A stretch of DNA of 64,000 nt from Aporrectodea caliginosa (lineage: Eukaryota > Annelida > Clitellata > Crassiclitellata > Lumbricidae), in contig JACEVL010000128.1 of NCBI GenBank assembly GCA_020284085.1, positions 2,747,829-2,811,828 of the forward strand. Direction: 5' to 3'. Positions 1-11,089 of this stretch are shown in pieces; within the stretch, counting starts at the first letter, position 1; each line of letters begins with the position of its first letter. The notes below the pieces were generated by a model. That model had not been told where the DNA came from. It worked only from the letters and a program-made list of their open reading frames with translations, and did not search any database. The translations under genes were made by a program, and so were the position numbers.

Positions 1-408
1 CATGTATCTGTATACTTCTGATGCTATCCTGAATTTATACAGGCTCCATGCCTACTGGGTGGCATACTATCTCTACCCGAATTAACTCAGGATCCACGCC
101 ATGGGAACAGATTATTCCCCACAGGATCTACACTAAAGGAGTTAAAATGGCAATTCACAGCATTTTATTAACTGAAGTCTTAATCATATAATTGAAATTA
201 CAAGTTTCCGTTTAACTCTTTCATAATTATCAACTATTTAACTTCACATTTAATACAAAATTTGTTCACATTTTTTATAAATTGGATTTTTTAGTATTCA
301 ACTTAATTTAAGCCTTTTAATTACCAAAGCAATAGCACGTTTCAATCAATGAATTTTGACTTTATAAGGCTTTCTAATGACAATACTAGGTATATTTCAG
401 TAACTGAC

Positions 409-495
409 CAGGATCAGGAGCTACCCCAACTTCTTCTTTAAAATATTTCTCATCATCTTCTGATTCTGACTGGTTTTTGTTGTTGGAGTCAACAT
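409..495 (-). CDS. PPAN: PPAN exon: acidic C-terminal motif
   Basis: The acceptor is tttatttcag. The exon encodes (D)VDSNNKNQSESEDDEKYFK followed by EEVGVAPDP. The family C terminus carries an acidic run, then DD.EYF...VGE.P.EDLF. I end the exon at CCTG|gtcagt; reading through would reach a TAG about eight codons on, which would truncate the normal basic C terminus. The final exon should lie below coordinate 409 or outside the window. Confidence 0.82.
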
Positions 496-1430
496 CTGAA
501 ATAAAAAAATACCATCTGTAATGTTGTGCCTACAAAACAAGAAAAAAGGAAAGAAGAAAAAGATCAGTGTTTAATATCTAACTGCAGCTCTATCAGTCAA
601 TATATTATCCCTGGATTCGTTCAGCTATATCAGGTACAGAACCAAGTACTAGTTATTGTAAAATGATAACATACAGCATAGGTTTTAATGCTTAATTTCA
701 AAATAACTAAACTACAATAATATTGTAACAAACACCAAATGTTGAAAAAAAATTATTCCAAAAGTGCATAAAATGTAATTTTTAACAAAAGGTTACTTTT
801 TAGTAAGTATTTGCTAATAATGGCCATATATTTACGGTTGCTGACCGCACACACGCCTTTACGTATTTTACTATCTGTGTATGGCTGCTCCATATCTGCC
901 TGCCTGTGCAACCTATGTACTGATCTTACAATGTCCCTGTATCTGTTCATTCTGCTCAGTTTTGCATCTCTGTGGCTTGTACAAAGGAGCAACATATACA
1001 AAGGAGCGACATATTTTCTATGAAAATACGGTAGACATTATTATGCATTGTTTCAAAGGTCAATCTTCATTTAAAAATTCAACCGACAATTATTTTCCCA
1101 GGCATTAGCAAATGAGAAGGCATTATTTACATGTAAGACTTAGTAATATAGGTCAGAGTAAACACCTATATGTTAACCTAGAATCATGTGAGAAAATATA
1201 TTCTTCACATTTGAGCTCTGCTAAAGTTGATGAGAAAGCAATCCCTGCTAACCCTGAAAGGCAACCAGGATAAGAAGGAATAGTTAGCAACTTCATTTTC
1301 TTGGCAGTGGCCTAAAAAGCAGGTGGGTAGTTCTCTCCCACACGGTTTGATCTTCCTACTAACAGTGCATTGTAGTATATTCAGAATAGCTTGGCTGATT
1401 TGACGAGCAGAAATCTCACAACACATTTCT
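496..1430. other. PPAN intron, no recognised element
   Basis: AT-rich sequence with no coding pattern that I could recognise. A 31-bp segment beginning atgtccctgtatctgttcat at about 931-961 recurs identically near 2363-2393, so part of it is a dispersed or duplicated repeat. Confidence 0.5.
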
Positions 1431-1506
1431 GTTCTGGCAGGGATTTGAATCCTGACCTGACGGTTGACAGCCAGGCATAATAACCACTAGACTACTGTGC
1501 ACCCCA
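1431..1506 (-). repeat. tRNA-derived SINE head
   Basis: On the minus strand the sequence has a box-A-like gtctagtggttattatg and a box-B-like ggattcaaatccc spaced as in a tRNA, with a tRNA-Asp-like centre (CCTGGCTGTCA). The ends do not pair into an acceptor stem, so this is a SINE promoter or tRNA pseudogene and not a working tRNA. The SINE body probably continues to about 1310. Confidence 0.6.
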
Positions 1507-1604
1507 CATTGATACGAACTGAGGTTTGTTTGCATCAGATTCTACAGCAGATTTATATGCTCTCTGCAATCCAGAGACTTTGTTATGTTACGTTCCCTAT
1601 TGTA

Positions 1605-1830
1605 CAAGTATTGTATTTAGGCATTTGTAAAGCGCCTCTAGTAGGATGAACCGTTCAGAAGCGCTTCCAGTGCGTAAGGTAGAGATGCGAAAGTACTGGG
1701 TAAGGCGGGCTATCAGTCTAGCAGCTGTGTTGAGCACTGACTGACGAGGGAAGAGACGAACCTTAGGAAGACCAATGAGAAGGAAATTGCAGTAGTCAAT
1801 TTGACAACATATAAAAGCATGAACTAAAGC
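1605..1830 (-). mobile_element. L2/CR1-type LINE 3' fragment
   Basis: Minus-strand translation gives DYCNFLLIGLPKVRLFPRQS followed by VLNTAARLIARL. This is the segment downstream of the reverse transcriptase core seen in the better-preserved copy at 12475-14065. The 3' end shows the same gcgctt...tacaata type tail. The fragment is truncated and is not a gene. Confidence 0.7.
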
Positions 1831-2994
1831 AGTGAAAATGGATGAGGAGACAACCTTGTAGGGCTGTAGTTGGTTTGAAACAGAGAAGGCAGTGATTGAG
1901 AAGCAGATGGTGAGGTCAAGGTGGAGTCATGCGATAGTGATAAAAACCATAGCAAAGTCATGGGCTCTCTCATTTTTGGCACTGGTTCGTCTGTAATTGG
2001 CTGGTGGTGGTCTTGTTGTAGTGGATAAAGGATGGTGTTATTGTGATAGTCGTCTAAAAGAGGCACAAGAGGACACCCCATGTGTCATAAATAGTCCAAT
2101 GATGTTGAGGCTGCTGAGTATGTAAATAGGGATTTGAAAAGAGACACCACCCCAGCAACAGAACAATAATTTTGGCATCTCTGGAACTGCTGGCTTGAAC
2201 ATTGAACTGTGGCCAACCACATTACTTAAAATCAGTTTGTTATACCCCAGACTTATCATTATAATTATTCAACCACATAGGACAATCATACATGAACTAT
2301 TTAGAACGATAGATCACTTGGTGAAAGAAGTTTTTAGTTTGCTGGACCTTGATTTTGAAACTATGTCCCTGTATCTGTTCATTCTGCTCAGTTGCTTATG
2401 TCAATTACTGCTCAAAATATTTGGTTTTCAAATTACTTATCCAAAATAAGCTGCCTCTCTGTCTTAATGGGCCGATTTTCTTGATATTAATCTAATTTAC
2501 AGCTTGGTTTTCTGTGCCATCAATGGGTGCTTTGTGCATTAGACATCGGCGTGATAGAAATTACTAATCAGTTCATCAACCCAATTATTCAGCACTTCTA
2601 TCCTAATCCATTGCAATCTCAAACCAAATTTAGAATTTCTCCTACTGCGGGCAGGTTTTCTCACGAACCATAACAAATATGAGCAGCAACAGTTGGAAAA
2701 ATTACCTAAGTTTGATGTAAACTATAATTTTATTTAATGGCTAACAAAGACAATATACCACCACATGTTTGGTTCCATTGGTTGATCGACATATTGGAAA
2801 AATTACCTAAGTTTGAACACCTGTTCAACAAAGTAACTTCTTCCATGTCACGAGATGCATTACTAGGCTTAAATTTAAATAAAGCCTTCTCTTAATTAGT
2901 GCCTGAGATAATAACTGCGTCAGTTGAATGTTTTAAAATTGGCAGAAAATGAACCTTAAGTATGCCTAAGCAGCAGAGGTTGACAAAAAGGCTA
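1831..2994. other. PPAN intron, no gene seen
   Basis: No exon or element was identified. A 23-bp direct repeat (ttggaaaaattacctaagtt plus three bases) occurs near 2695 and 2792. The second copy of the 31-bp repeat shared with about 931 is here. Confidence 0.45.
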
Positions 2995-2999
2995 TTTAA

Positions 3000-3024
3000 A
3001 TCATCATCATCATCATCATCATCA
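3000..3024. repeat. (ATC)n microsatellite
   Basis: About eight consecutive tca/atc triplets in the PPAN intron. Confidence 0.9.
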
Positions 3025-3284
3025 CATATTCGTTTATTTTTTGGAGTTAACAACAACAAAAATGCTGTAGGTGTACAATGAAAAAAATTGATGGTATAAA
3101 GTAACATCTTAGTAAAGTTGAGGAATAATATACGAGACATAAATCTCCATTTGTCACTCTACTCAAACAATTTGGCAAACACATTATTTTCATGACTATA
3201 GTGCATTTAATTCATCACGCAATCAAACAAAGTACTTGTGAGACAGTTAAGTTCTTGATTTCAAGATAAATTTTTTTTTATTAC

Positions 3285-3373
3285 CAGGATCTTCCATTAT
3301 CGCCTTTTCTTTCAGGGCCGACTTGCGTTTTATGTTTTCGCCTTGCTGTTTTTTCCTTTGCTCTTTGAGTTTC
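3285..3373 (-). CDS. PPAN: PPAN exon: lysine-rich tail
   Basis: The exon runs from acceptor tttctag to CCTG|gtaata: 89 bases, with one base completing the preceding arginine codon and one base left over. It encodes KLKEQRKKQQGENIKRKSAL followed by KEKAIMEDP. PPAN proteins have a charged helix of the type LK.QR..QQ.N..RK at this position, probably a coiled coil that also carries nucleolar targeting. The remaining G plus the first AT of the next exon gives aspartate, so the phase agrees. Confidence 0.87.
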
Positions 3374-3879
3374 CTAGAAATCCAGAGAGAAAGTAATGAA
3401 CTCATCTCGTGAGTAGACAACAATAGTAAAACTAAAACCTAATACCCAACCTATGGATCACACGTGCCACAAAAAACTTCGCCTATCTTAGCATATGAAA
3501 ACTAGCAAATAAGGACATTTCACAACCTACAAAACAGCTCATTTTCAATCTTAGGGACACTGCCAATATCTTATGAATAAAATTTCAAGGATTACCACAT
3601 CATCACAACTCTGGGTTACTTGCTTACAACACACTGAAATTTGATAACCAAATTAACTGTTTGCGCTTCTGAGTAGCTTCTTAGGCGCTATATAAATGCC
3701 CTGAATGAATGAATGACCTAGTATCTTTTGTAGGCAACATCTTGAAGGCAAGAACACCATGACAATTTGGCCAAGGACGAACAGAGAAATTGTCTGAGCC
3801 CTTGATCGCCGATCAATATGATTCTCATAATGCCAAATTACTGAGCAACTCTGCCTTTAGACAAAATAATCCGTCAAAA

Positions 3880-4123
3880 TGATGGTACCCAGATCTATCT
3901 CAGTATCCCTGCCTACGATGCTCCATCAGCTGTTGAGCAATTTACAGAGGATTGGATGGGTCACAATTGCTTAAAAATTAATGCCGACAAGACGCGACTT
4001 ATTTGGATTGAAATGAGACACCAACTCAGGAAGGACACTGTTACAACCGGACAGCTCCAGTTACAGTCTTCAAACGTTCTGCTATCTTCAAAAGTGCCCA
4101 ACTTAGGGGTCATTATTGATTAG
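3880..4123 (+). mobile_element. LINE reverse transcriptase fragment, interrupted by a hAT
   Basis: A clean reading frame encodes PAYDAPSAVEQFTEDWMGHN, then LKINADKTRLIWI and finally VPNLGVIID. These are the residues after the catalytic FADD box of L2/CR1-type LINEs (LN..KT..IW, ...LGV.LD). The frame stops where the hAT element begins. About 130 bp of related LINE sequence (ending DYCNSLL) resumes beyond that element near 4966, with material missing between. Confidence 0.75.
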
Positions 4124-4962
4124 CGTTAAAAAATTTTGCGATTAATTATTTTAACGCAAAATTAACGCGTTAAAAATCTCTTGATAAAAAGTCTCAAATA
4201 AAAATGTCTAATAACAAATTTAAGTTCTTACAATCAATATTTCTCAAATAATCCGTTATCGATTATCGTCCAATTCTGTTGAGTCACTGATCAGCACTAC
4301 TCTCCCTGTCTCCTACATGCGTACATTTGGTACTCCGGTGCATGTTATCTTCATTCATTTGTTGGCATCGAAGACATGCGTCGATTTAAAAAAAATTAAG
4401 GTTGATCTGTGTCGAACATTGTGGAGTCAAAGAAAATACGCAAAACAGTTATGGATGAACAATTTAGATTTAAAACTGATAAAGTAGTGGTCGATACTGC
4501 AATCGAGGATTTCTATACCACCAGAGTACTGCGTCGTTGTCTTACCACATGCCTTCTTAGCATGTGGCTCGGAAAATCGAAGGAAGGTGAATTTTTATCT
4601 GATGATGACAATGATGATAAGCCGTTGATTCCCGGGCAAAATCAAATTCAGATGCACTTCTTTGCTACGAATCATGTGGAAATATGAAATATCTAGCTTC
4701 TGCGGCCACAAGTGTTCCTTCCGAACGTGTTCTCTGTTTACGGGACTATTTTGTATTCATAAAAGAAAGCATCCTAGACTGTAAAAGATTGAGACACATG
4801 TTTTAAAATCTTGATTGAATTACCGGTATTTAAATTCTAGACCCTTAATAATAAACATTAAAAAAGTCAATGTATGTGCGATTAATCGCGTTAATTTTTG
4901 CGTTAATTTTTTTAATCGTGCGATTAATCGCGATTAAAAAAATTAATCGAAATGCAGCCCTA
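4124..4962 (+). mobile_element. hAT non-autonomous element, TTAATCGCG family, copy 1
   Basis: Both ends carry runs of taatcgcg/gcgttaa motifs and the right end closes with cagccctA. Inside, plus-strand fragments read KYLASAATSVPSERV, which is the hAT C-terminal dimerisation motif (.LAS..TSVPSERVFS), followed by degenerate sequence. It is the inverted relative of 7773-8701. The left terminus is blurred and no target duplication could be read here. Confidence 0.75.
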
Positions 4963-5163
4963 CTGTAAACAGGTACTAACTTCGCCATCCTCAACTCCAG
5001 AAAGCTCTGGCTCAAGCTCTAAGGAGACTACTGGACTACTGCAACAGCCTGCTATAGTATGTAACTCAACCTTGTCATTTCCTGACAGTGTTCAAGACCA
5101 TATGCAAATCAGTCCACTTTAACATACAGAATCGATCTTACGACTCAAACTGTCATAGTTTAA

Positions 5164-7279
5164 CTAGCATATGCACATAGTTTTTATCCACTAATAGACA
5201 AGCCTACCCGTATTACTCCTGATTCTTCGACTCTAATAGATAACATTCTTACAAATGTCCATCCTTCAAGTATTAAGAACTCATCAATATGGATTACAGA
5301 TATCTCCGACCATTTGCCTGTCTGTTGCACGACCTATGTCTCACAGAATAAGCCAAAACCAGAAATGAACTCATTACTCTTTAAAAGAATAACTACTGAT
5401 GACTCTCTGGCAAGATTTAAGCAAAAACTGGCACTTATCGAATGGGACTTGACTGAGAATTCTGAGGTTAATGTATCTTTTGATGATTTCCTGAATAAGT
5501 TTACTCATTGTTATAATCTCTGCTTCCCTCTTAGTCGGGTAGGAGGTAAATCGAAGTCAACTGATCTACCGTGGTTAACTTCTGCACTGAAGAAATCTAT
5601 TAAAAAGAAAAATGTAATGTATAGAGAATGTGTAAAAGCTAAAAATGGTAATAGCAAGATTCTATTCAATAAATACAAAACCTACCGGAATAAGCTGACC
5701 TCACTGTTGAGAGCAGCTGAGAAAGGATATTATGCAAACAAACTCCAACTCCATAGAAATAGTCTGCACAAAGTTTGGCAAACTATCAACACAATCATTG
5801 GTAAAAGTGCGTGTACTCCTAAAATAACTGAAATAGACCATGGTGGGTGTAGGGTTACTGACTCTAAACTTATAGCTGAGAACTTTAACAATTATTTTAG
5901 TAACATAGGTCCCAAGTTAGCTCAGTCTATTGTTCCAGTTAGTAATAAGCCAAACGACTACCTTAAGTCTCGAACCCTGCAATCTATTTTCTTCGCCCCG
6001 GTGACGCCCCCTGAAATCATAGACTGTATTGCTCTGATGAACAATTCTCATAGTAGGGGTTATGATGAAGTCTCGACAATGGTTTTAAAACAATGCTCCC
6101 TTGAAGTTTCTTCTGTTTTAGCAAACTTATTTAACCAGTCTTTAACTCAAGGTGTTTTTCCCGATCAGCTCAAACTAGCAAAGCTCATTCCAATTTTTAA
6201 AACGGGGGATAAATTAAAGATTTCTAATTATCGTCCAATTTCTATCTTGTCACCCTTTGCCAAGTTGTTGGAAAAAATTATCTATAATAGGCTTATCACC
6301 TTTGTGGAGCAAAATAACCTCCTTGCAGATACCCAGTATGGGTTTAGGAAAAATTTGTCCACAGAGCTGGCTTTACTTGATCTCACTAACCAAATCAGCA
6401 AAACCTTAGATGACCACCAAACCACAATTGGAATTTTTCTAGATCTATCAAAGGCCTTTGATACTGTGAATCATGCAATACTCTTGGATAAACTCGAGCA
6501 CTATGGAATACGGGGTACCCCCCTCAGTTGGTTTGCGAGCTACTTATCAAATAGATATCAATATGTTGCCCTCAATAACGCTTGCTCATCCTTCTTACCA
6601 ATAACGTGTGGTGTGCCGCAGGGCTCAGTCCTTGGGCCTCTTTTATTCCTCCTGTATGTAAATGATATTCAATCAGTAACCAATCTGAGCTTGATTATGT
6701 TTGCAGATGATACAAACATCTTTACAACTGGATATTGTCCTCTCCTGTTAGCTGCATCATTAAATGATAAATTGAAAGATATAAGTCATTGGTTCTCAGC
6801 GAATCTACTTTCTCTAAACTTAAAAAAACATGTTTTATGATATTTGCCAAAAAAAGTACTTGGATATTGATATCAATATTACTATAGATGGAGTACCTCT
6901 GACACAGGTGCATGAAATTAAATTTCTTGGTGTTGTACTTACTGATGACCTCAAATGGAGGAAGCATAGCGACATGGTAGTTAATAAAATATCTAAAATA
7001 GTGGGTATACTCTACAGGATTAACCATATCCTTGATCTCGACAAACTAAAACTACTATACCACACCCTACTTGAACCGCATATGACATACTGCTGCTCTG
7101 TATGGTCGTCGCCACACAGAACCGGGAATTTAGACCGGATATTGAAACTTCAGAAAGCTGCTGTTAGAATAATCACCCACTCTTCTTACTTATCTCATTC
7201 CAATCCTTTATTCTGCACCTTAAGTATAATAAAAATTTATGAGTTATCGCATCTGGATCTGTGTGACACTAAACGTTGA
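5164..7279 (+). pseudogene. LINE ORF2 remnant: endonuclease C terminus plus reverse transcriptase
   Basis: The frame opens after a stop at 5161 with FYPLIDKPTRITPDSSTLID and ITDISDHLPV, the C-terminal part of an apurinic-like endonuclease with its catalytic SDH. It continues into a nearly intact reverse transcriptase: YRPISILSPFAKLLEK, YGFRKNLSTE, FLDLSKAFDTVNH, GVPQGSVLGPLLF and the catalytic FADD at 6700-6711. The C-terminal thumb (KFLGVVLTDDLKWRKH) lies in another frame after 6830. Two runs of seven A (about 6822 and 6847) each need a -1 shift to restore the protein. It belongs to the Jockey/CR1 group of non-LTR elements. It is 5'-truncated and dead as it stands. Confidence 0.9.
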
Positions 7280-7432
7280 CTGAAATGAACCAGGTACTAG
7301 GGGCCAGGGTGATATAAGCTTTTAGCTTTTTCCTGGCTTCCTGTTGCACAGTGACTGAACTGTTTCTGTCTTGATGTATATTGTTATCTGTTCTGTTGTC
7401 TGATGCAATAAATAAATAAATAAATAAATAAA
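7280..7432 (+). mobile_element. 3' UTR and (AATA)n tail of the preceding LINE
   Basis: About 130 bp of non-coding sequence after the ORF2 stop, ending in six aata/aaat units. A short simple-repeat tail is typical for a Jockey/CR1-type insertion. LINE-like sequence of another family resumes immediately after, so this copy inserted into an older LINE. Confidence 0.75.
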
Positions 7433-7764
7433 TATACCCTGACTTTCCGCTGACTAGATTACTGCAACTCACTTGTCGTTGGTATCATTAAGGGAGATTC
7501 GCACAAATAACTCAAACTTCTCTGACTGGAGCTATGACAAAGACCAGTAAATATCAACAAGTCACACCACACCTATCTTGCATTTATTTTGAAGTAATAT
7601 TTTCTAAACTGGATTCTTTGTTCAACAGACAACCAGTGCCGTGTGGCTGTCTGCTGAGCAAAGAATCCAACTTAAAATCCGTCTTATTGATTATCAGGCA
7701 TTTCACTACATCAGCTAACCTGTTTCTGCTCCTTGCTGACTCCTTAGTCTGTTATCTGTCATGT
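7433..7764 (+). mobile_element. Degenerate LINE fragment
   Basis: Short plus-strand stretches resemble LINE 3' coding sequence (DYCNSLV, and AEQRIQLKIRLIDYQAF matching the W.P...RI.FKI..L.YK module), broken by stops. It is cut off by the hAT copy that begins at 7773. Confidence 0.55.
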
Positions 7765-7772
7765 CTATACAT

Positions 7773-8701
7773 TAGGGCTGCATTTCGATTAATTTTTTTA
7801 ATCGCGTTAATCTCACAATTAAAAAAATTAATGCAAAATTAACGCGATCAATTGCACATTCATTGACTTTTTTATGTTTCTTTTTAAGGGTCTAGAATTC
7901 GAAGAATTCAGTCAAAATTCTAAAACAAGTGTCTCAATCTTTAACTGTAGCAGTCTATGATGCTCGCCTTTTATTCAAAATAGTCCTGTAGACAGAGAAC
8001 ACATTCGGAAGGAACACTTGTGGCCGCAGAAGCTAGGTATTTCCTTGCTACAGAAGCTAGGACTTTGTGGGCTCCAGCATGATCCTTCCACCACTGCAGT
8101 GGACAAGAGTCCACGTCATTCTCCAGCGCATCTTTGCAGCGAAGAAGTGCGTCTGAATTTGATTTTGCCTGGGGGAATCAACAGCTTATGATGATGAAAA
8201 TTCACCGTTCTTCGATTTTCTGAGCCACACGCTAAGAAGGCATGTGGTAAGACAACGACGAATTATTCCGGTGGTATAGAAATTCTCGGTTGCAGTATCG
8301 CAACTACTTTATCAGTTTTAAATCTAAATTGTTCATCGTCTCGAGACTGTTTTGCGTATTTTCTTTGACTCCAAAATTCGACACAAATCAACCTTGGTTT
8401 TTTTTAAACGATACGTTTCTTTGATGTCAACAAACGAATGAAAAGAACATGCACCGAAGGACCAACTGTACGCATGCAGGAGAGAGAATAGTGCCGAGTG
8501 ACTCAACAGAATTGGACAATAACCGATAACTGATTATTTGAGAAATATTGATTATACGAACTTACATTTTTTTATTAGACTTTTTTATATTAGACTTTTA
8601 TCCAGAGATTTTTAACGCATTTTTCTGCATTAAAAATAATTAATCGCAAAATTGTTAACGCGTTACTAGCGGGCGTTAACGCCGATTAACACGCAACCCT
8701 A
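7773..8701 (-). mobile_element. hAT non-autonomous element, TTAATCGCG family, copy 2
   Basis: The element starts tagggctgcatttcgatta and ends with the imperfect inverse (acgcaaccctA). It is flanked by an 8-bp duplication with one mismatch (ctatacat / ctaaacat), the size typical of hAT. On the minus strand it keeps PLQWWKDHAGAHKVLASVAR and KYLASAATSVPSERVFSV, the hAT dimerisation region, so it derives from an autonomous hAT by internal deletion. It lies about 2.8 kb from the inverted copy 1, with a LINE between them. Confidence 0.85.
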
Positions 8702-8785
8702 CTAAACATCTTTTAACTCACTTTCACCTAAAGCAACCATCGACTGATGACTTCTGTATTATGACAATGGTTCTACAGAAATCAT

Positions 8786-8942
8786 TTGTTGGCCTCCCTA
8801 AAGTGCGCCTCACCCCTCTGCAATCGGCTCTTAATGCAGCTGCCAGACTTATTGCCTGTCTCCCACGATTCTTCCATATCTGTACGTTCATGTTTAAACA
8901 TCGACATTGGCTTCCCCTTACTGCACGCATTCAGTTAAAGGT
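8786..8942 (+). mobile_element. L2-type LINE fragment, left half
   Basis: Plus-strand translation gives VGLPKVRLTPLQSALNAAAR, then FKHRHWLPLTARIQLKVL. The same LINE resumes at 10381, with the hAT at 8951-10372 inserted between. Confidence 0.8.
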
Positions 8943-9347
8943 ACTTATCCCACAGTTGGATTGTCTCGAGACACTGTCTCGGTCTCGAGACAGGTTTTTT
9001 GATGTCTCGGTCTCGGACCCCACTGTCTCGGTCTCGGGATCGTTTCTTGACTTTTGGAAACTGTCTCAAGCGAAAGTCTTGTCATTTTGGAAACTGTCTC
9101 GAAGCGCAAGTCTTATTCTCGTGTAGAAGTGGTCTCCAAAGTTCTCGTAGAAACTGTATTTTGTTCGGAACTTCGTACAGTATTGCGCTATAAAATTGTC
9201 TTGTGCCGAACGGATAACTAGTTAATCGGAAGTGCCAAACAGACAGGAAGTTTTTAAAAACGGTGTTTCTGGTATTAAGATTTAAGAGTATTGAAAAAAG
9301 CAGTCTTAAGTTTGCACTTTTAGTCCAAAATTTCCAAATATCTTAAA

Positions 9348-9490
9348 ATGTCTCAAAAAGAACCTGAAATCGTGAAATTTGCATTCACTCAGTTTGAAAT
9401 CAATGAAAAACAAAATAAATGACATGCCGTTCGTCGTTTGTGTAATGCCAACATAACCGAAACGCTTGGAACAACATCTAGTTTCTCAAG
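9348..9490 (+). pseudogene. BED zinc-finger exon of a hAT transposase, broken
   Basis: Translation reads MSQKEPEIVKFAFTQFEINE, then a TGA stop, then LCNANITETLGTTSSFSR, ending at a good donor (CAAG|gtgagt). This fits the hAT BED finger (F........A.C..C...I.....TS...RHL...H). The first zinc-binding cysteine appears changed to arginine, and the HL..H end would lie in the next exon. The exon shows that the element at 8951-10372 descends from an intron-containing transposase gene. Confidence 0.65.
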
Positions 9491-9540
9491 GTGAGTGATG
9501 TGACTTATGTCGCTAAGTCGCTAATAGGCCTAGGGCCATT

Positions 9541-10104
9541 CGTACCCTAGTACAGGCCCTTGTCATTTCTAGAATTGACTACTGCAACTCAGTCCTTTGT
9601 GGTCTTCCTGCATCTACCCTTCAACCTCTTACAGCTGTTCTTCATTACGCTGCTAAGCTTATCAAGAACCAAAATCCTCGGGATCATGTCACACCGACCC
9701 TCCGTGAACTACACTGGCTTCCCATACAAGCTCGCATCAATTTCAAAATCTGTCTTCTAATGTACAGAATCTACACAAACTGTTCTCCTGCATAACTTTC
9801 TTCACTTGTTACACCATGTTCCTCTCTCCAATCCAGACGAGGGCTACGTTCATCGTCTCAAGGTGATTTTGTTGTGACAAGATCACTCAAAAAACTTGGT
9901 AACAGGGCATTTGCGCTAGCCGGCTGGGCTGAATGGAACAAACTCCCTGTTTTTATCCGCAAATCCTCAACTTTATCGATTTTCAAAACTAACCTTAAAA
10001 CACATCTGTTTAAGATTTACTATGATTGATTTTTCTGTTACGCACTTTTGTGCAAGATTCCAATTTTGTTTAGGCGCACTATAAATAACAGTAATAATAA
10101 TAAT
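9541..10104 (+). mobile_element. CR1-like LINE 3' end with (AAT)n tail
   Basis: Plus-strand translation gives IDYCNSVLCGLPASTLQPL, LHYAAKLIKN, LRELHWLPIQARINFKICLL, and near the end GNRAFALAGWAEWNKLPVFI and FKTNLKTHLFKIYYD before a stop. A short UTR with GGCGCACTATAAATA and (aat)n follows. It is nested within the hAT element. One in-frame stop follows NCSPA. Confidence 0.8.
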
Positions 10105-10380
10105 AATATATGGAATTTTGGTGGTTTAAATATTAGAATCATTTAGAAGATTCAGAATGGCTGAAATATTTAATTTCTTTATAGTTTATACAATTCAGGT
10201 GATCGGCTAATTTCAGTGACTTCAAAAGTTGAGAAAAATTGTTTCTGGACTTGGGTGCATTGTGCATTTCACTCGTTTTGAACTGTCTCGAACTGTCTCG
10301 GACCTGCTGTCTCGTCTCGGTCTCAGACCCCACTGTCTCGGTCTCGAGTTTTATGTCTCATATACAAGTCTGACTTATCC

Positions 10381-10720
10381 TCATTTACCGATCCTACCTG
10401 GACCTTGCCCCTAAATACGTCTGTGACTCCATACGACTCCCCACTTCGGCTGCTTCCCTTCACCTACACTGCCCTTCGGATCGTCTTGACCGCTTTTTTG
10501 TTTCTCATGTGAGAACGGCTATAGCCCAGTCCCGTTCCATTGCCTGCATTGGCCCTTCACTATGGAATCAACTTCCCTCCTTAGTTCGCACCACCATACT
10601 ATCTACAGCTTTTCGCTACCTCAAAACTTTGTTCTCGGGGACTTTCGCACTGGGAGCGCCTCTGATTGGTGTGCACTGTCAGAGGTGCATTATACATCTT
10701 TAAATACAATACAATAAAAT
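10381..10720 (+). mobile_element. L2-type LINE, right half and tail
   Basis: This continues the LINE cut at 8942: LDLAPKYVCDSIRLPTSAA, VRTAIAQSRSIACIGPSLWN, QLPSLVRTTILSTAFRYLKT. It ends in the family 3' sequence with aaatacaatacaat. Excision of the hAT and one duplication copy would restore continuity. Confidence 0.8.
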
Positions 10721-10870
10721 AAGATTTGCCTATAGATGATTAAGTTGATTAAGTATATAAAAATGGCAGCCAATACTAAAGCCAACTGTAAAGGAGTTTA
10801 GATAAGAGTTAAATAAAATTAAATTCAACAGACGAAACTCAAACACCGAAATTGACATATAAGTGAAAAC

Positions 10871-11014
10871 CTTTTAATTTCTTTTTCATCTTTCAGTTTC
10901 TTAATCTCGTCTTCTGTTTTATGGAACAAATCATGATACAGGACTTCACCTTCACAGATGCCTTCTTCAATTTTATGAAGCATCATTGTGATTCGAGGTC
11001 CAATCTCATTCATT
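10871..11014 (-). CDS. PPAN: PPAN exon: NEIGPR motif
   Basis: The exon is 144 bases, with acceptor tttacag. It reads (R)MNEIGPRITMMLHKIEEGIC, then EGEVLYHDLFHKTEDEIKKL and KDEKEIK. The family motif is L.EIGPRMTL.L.K.QEG...G.V..H....KTEEE. The donor is AAAAG|gttttc, non-ideal after GT, but it splits an arginine codon exactly as needed by the next exon. The exon lies a few hundred bases from a truncated hAT copy on the same strand, which belongs to the intron. Confidence 0.9.
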
Positions 11015-11089
11015 CTGTAAAGGTATGTTGCAAAATAAATTTAACAGCCATCAGTTTTATCACAATTATTAAAATGAAAGATTAAAACA

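Larger units (their letters stand above)
8951..10372 (+). mobile_element. hAT element with gtctcg subterminal repeats
   Basis: The interval is bounded by a perfect 8-bp duplication, acttatcc (8943-8950 and 10373-10380), that interrupts an L2 LINE. The termini are imperfect inverted repeats (cacagttggat / cagacttgtat read inward). Both ends carry arrays built from gtctcg and accccactgtctcg, in direct orientation. Inside lie a BED-finger exon remnant and an independent LINE insertion (9541-10104). Confidence 0.8.

Noticed and set aside
1431..1506. A functional tRNA-Asp gene
   Set aside because: Acceptor-stem ends do not pair, and it is followed by a SINE-like body; treated as a SINE head.
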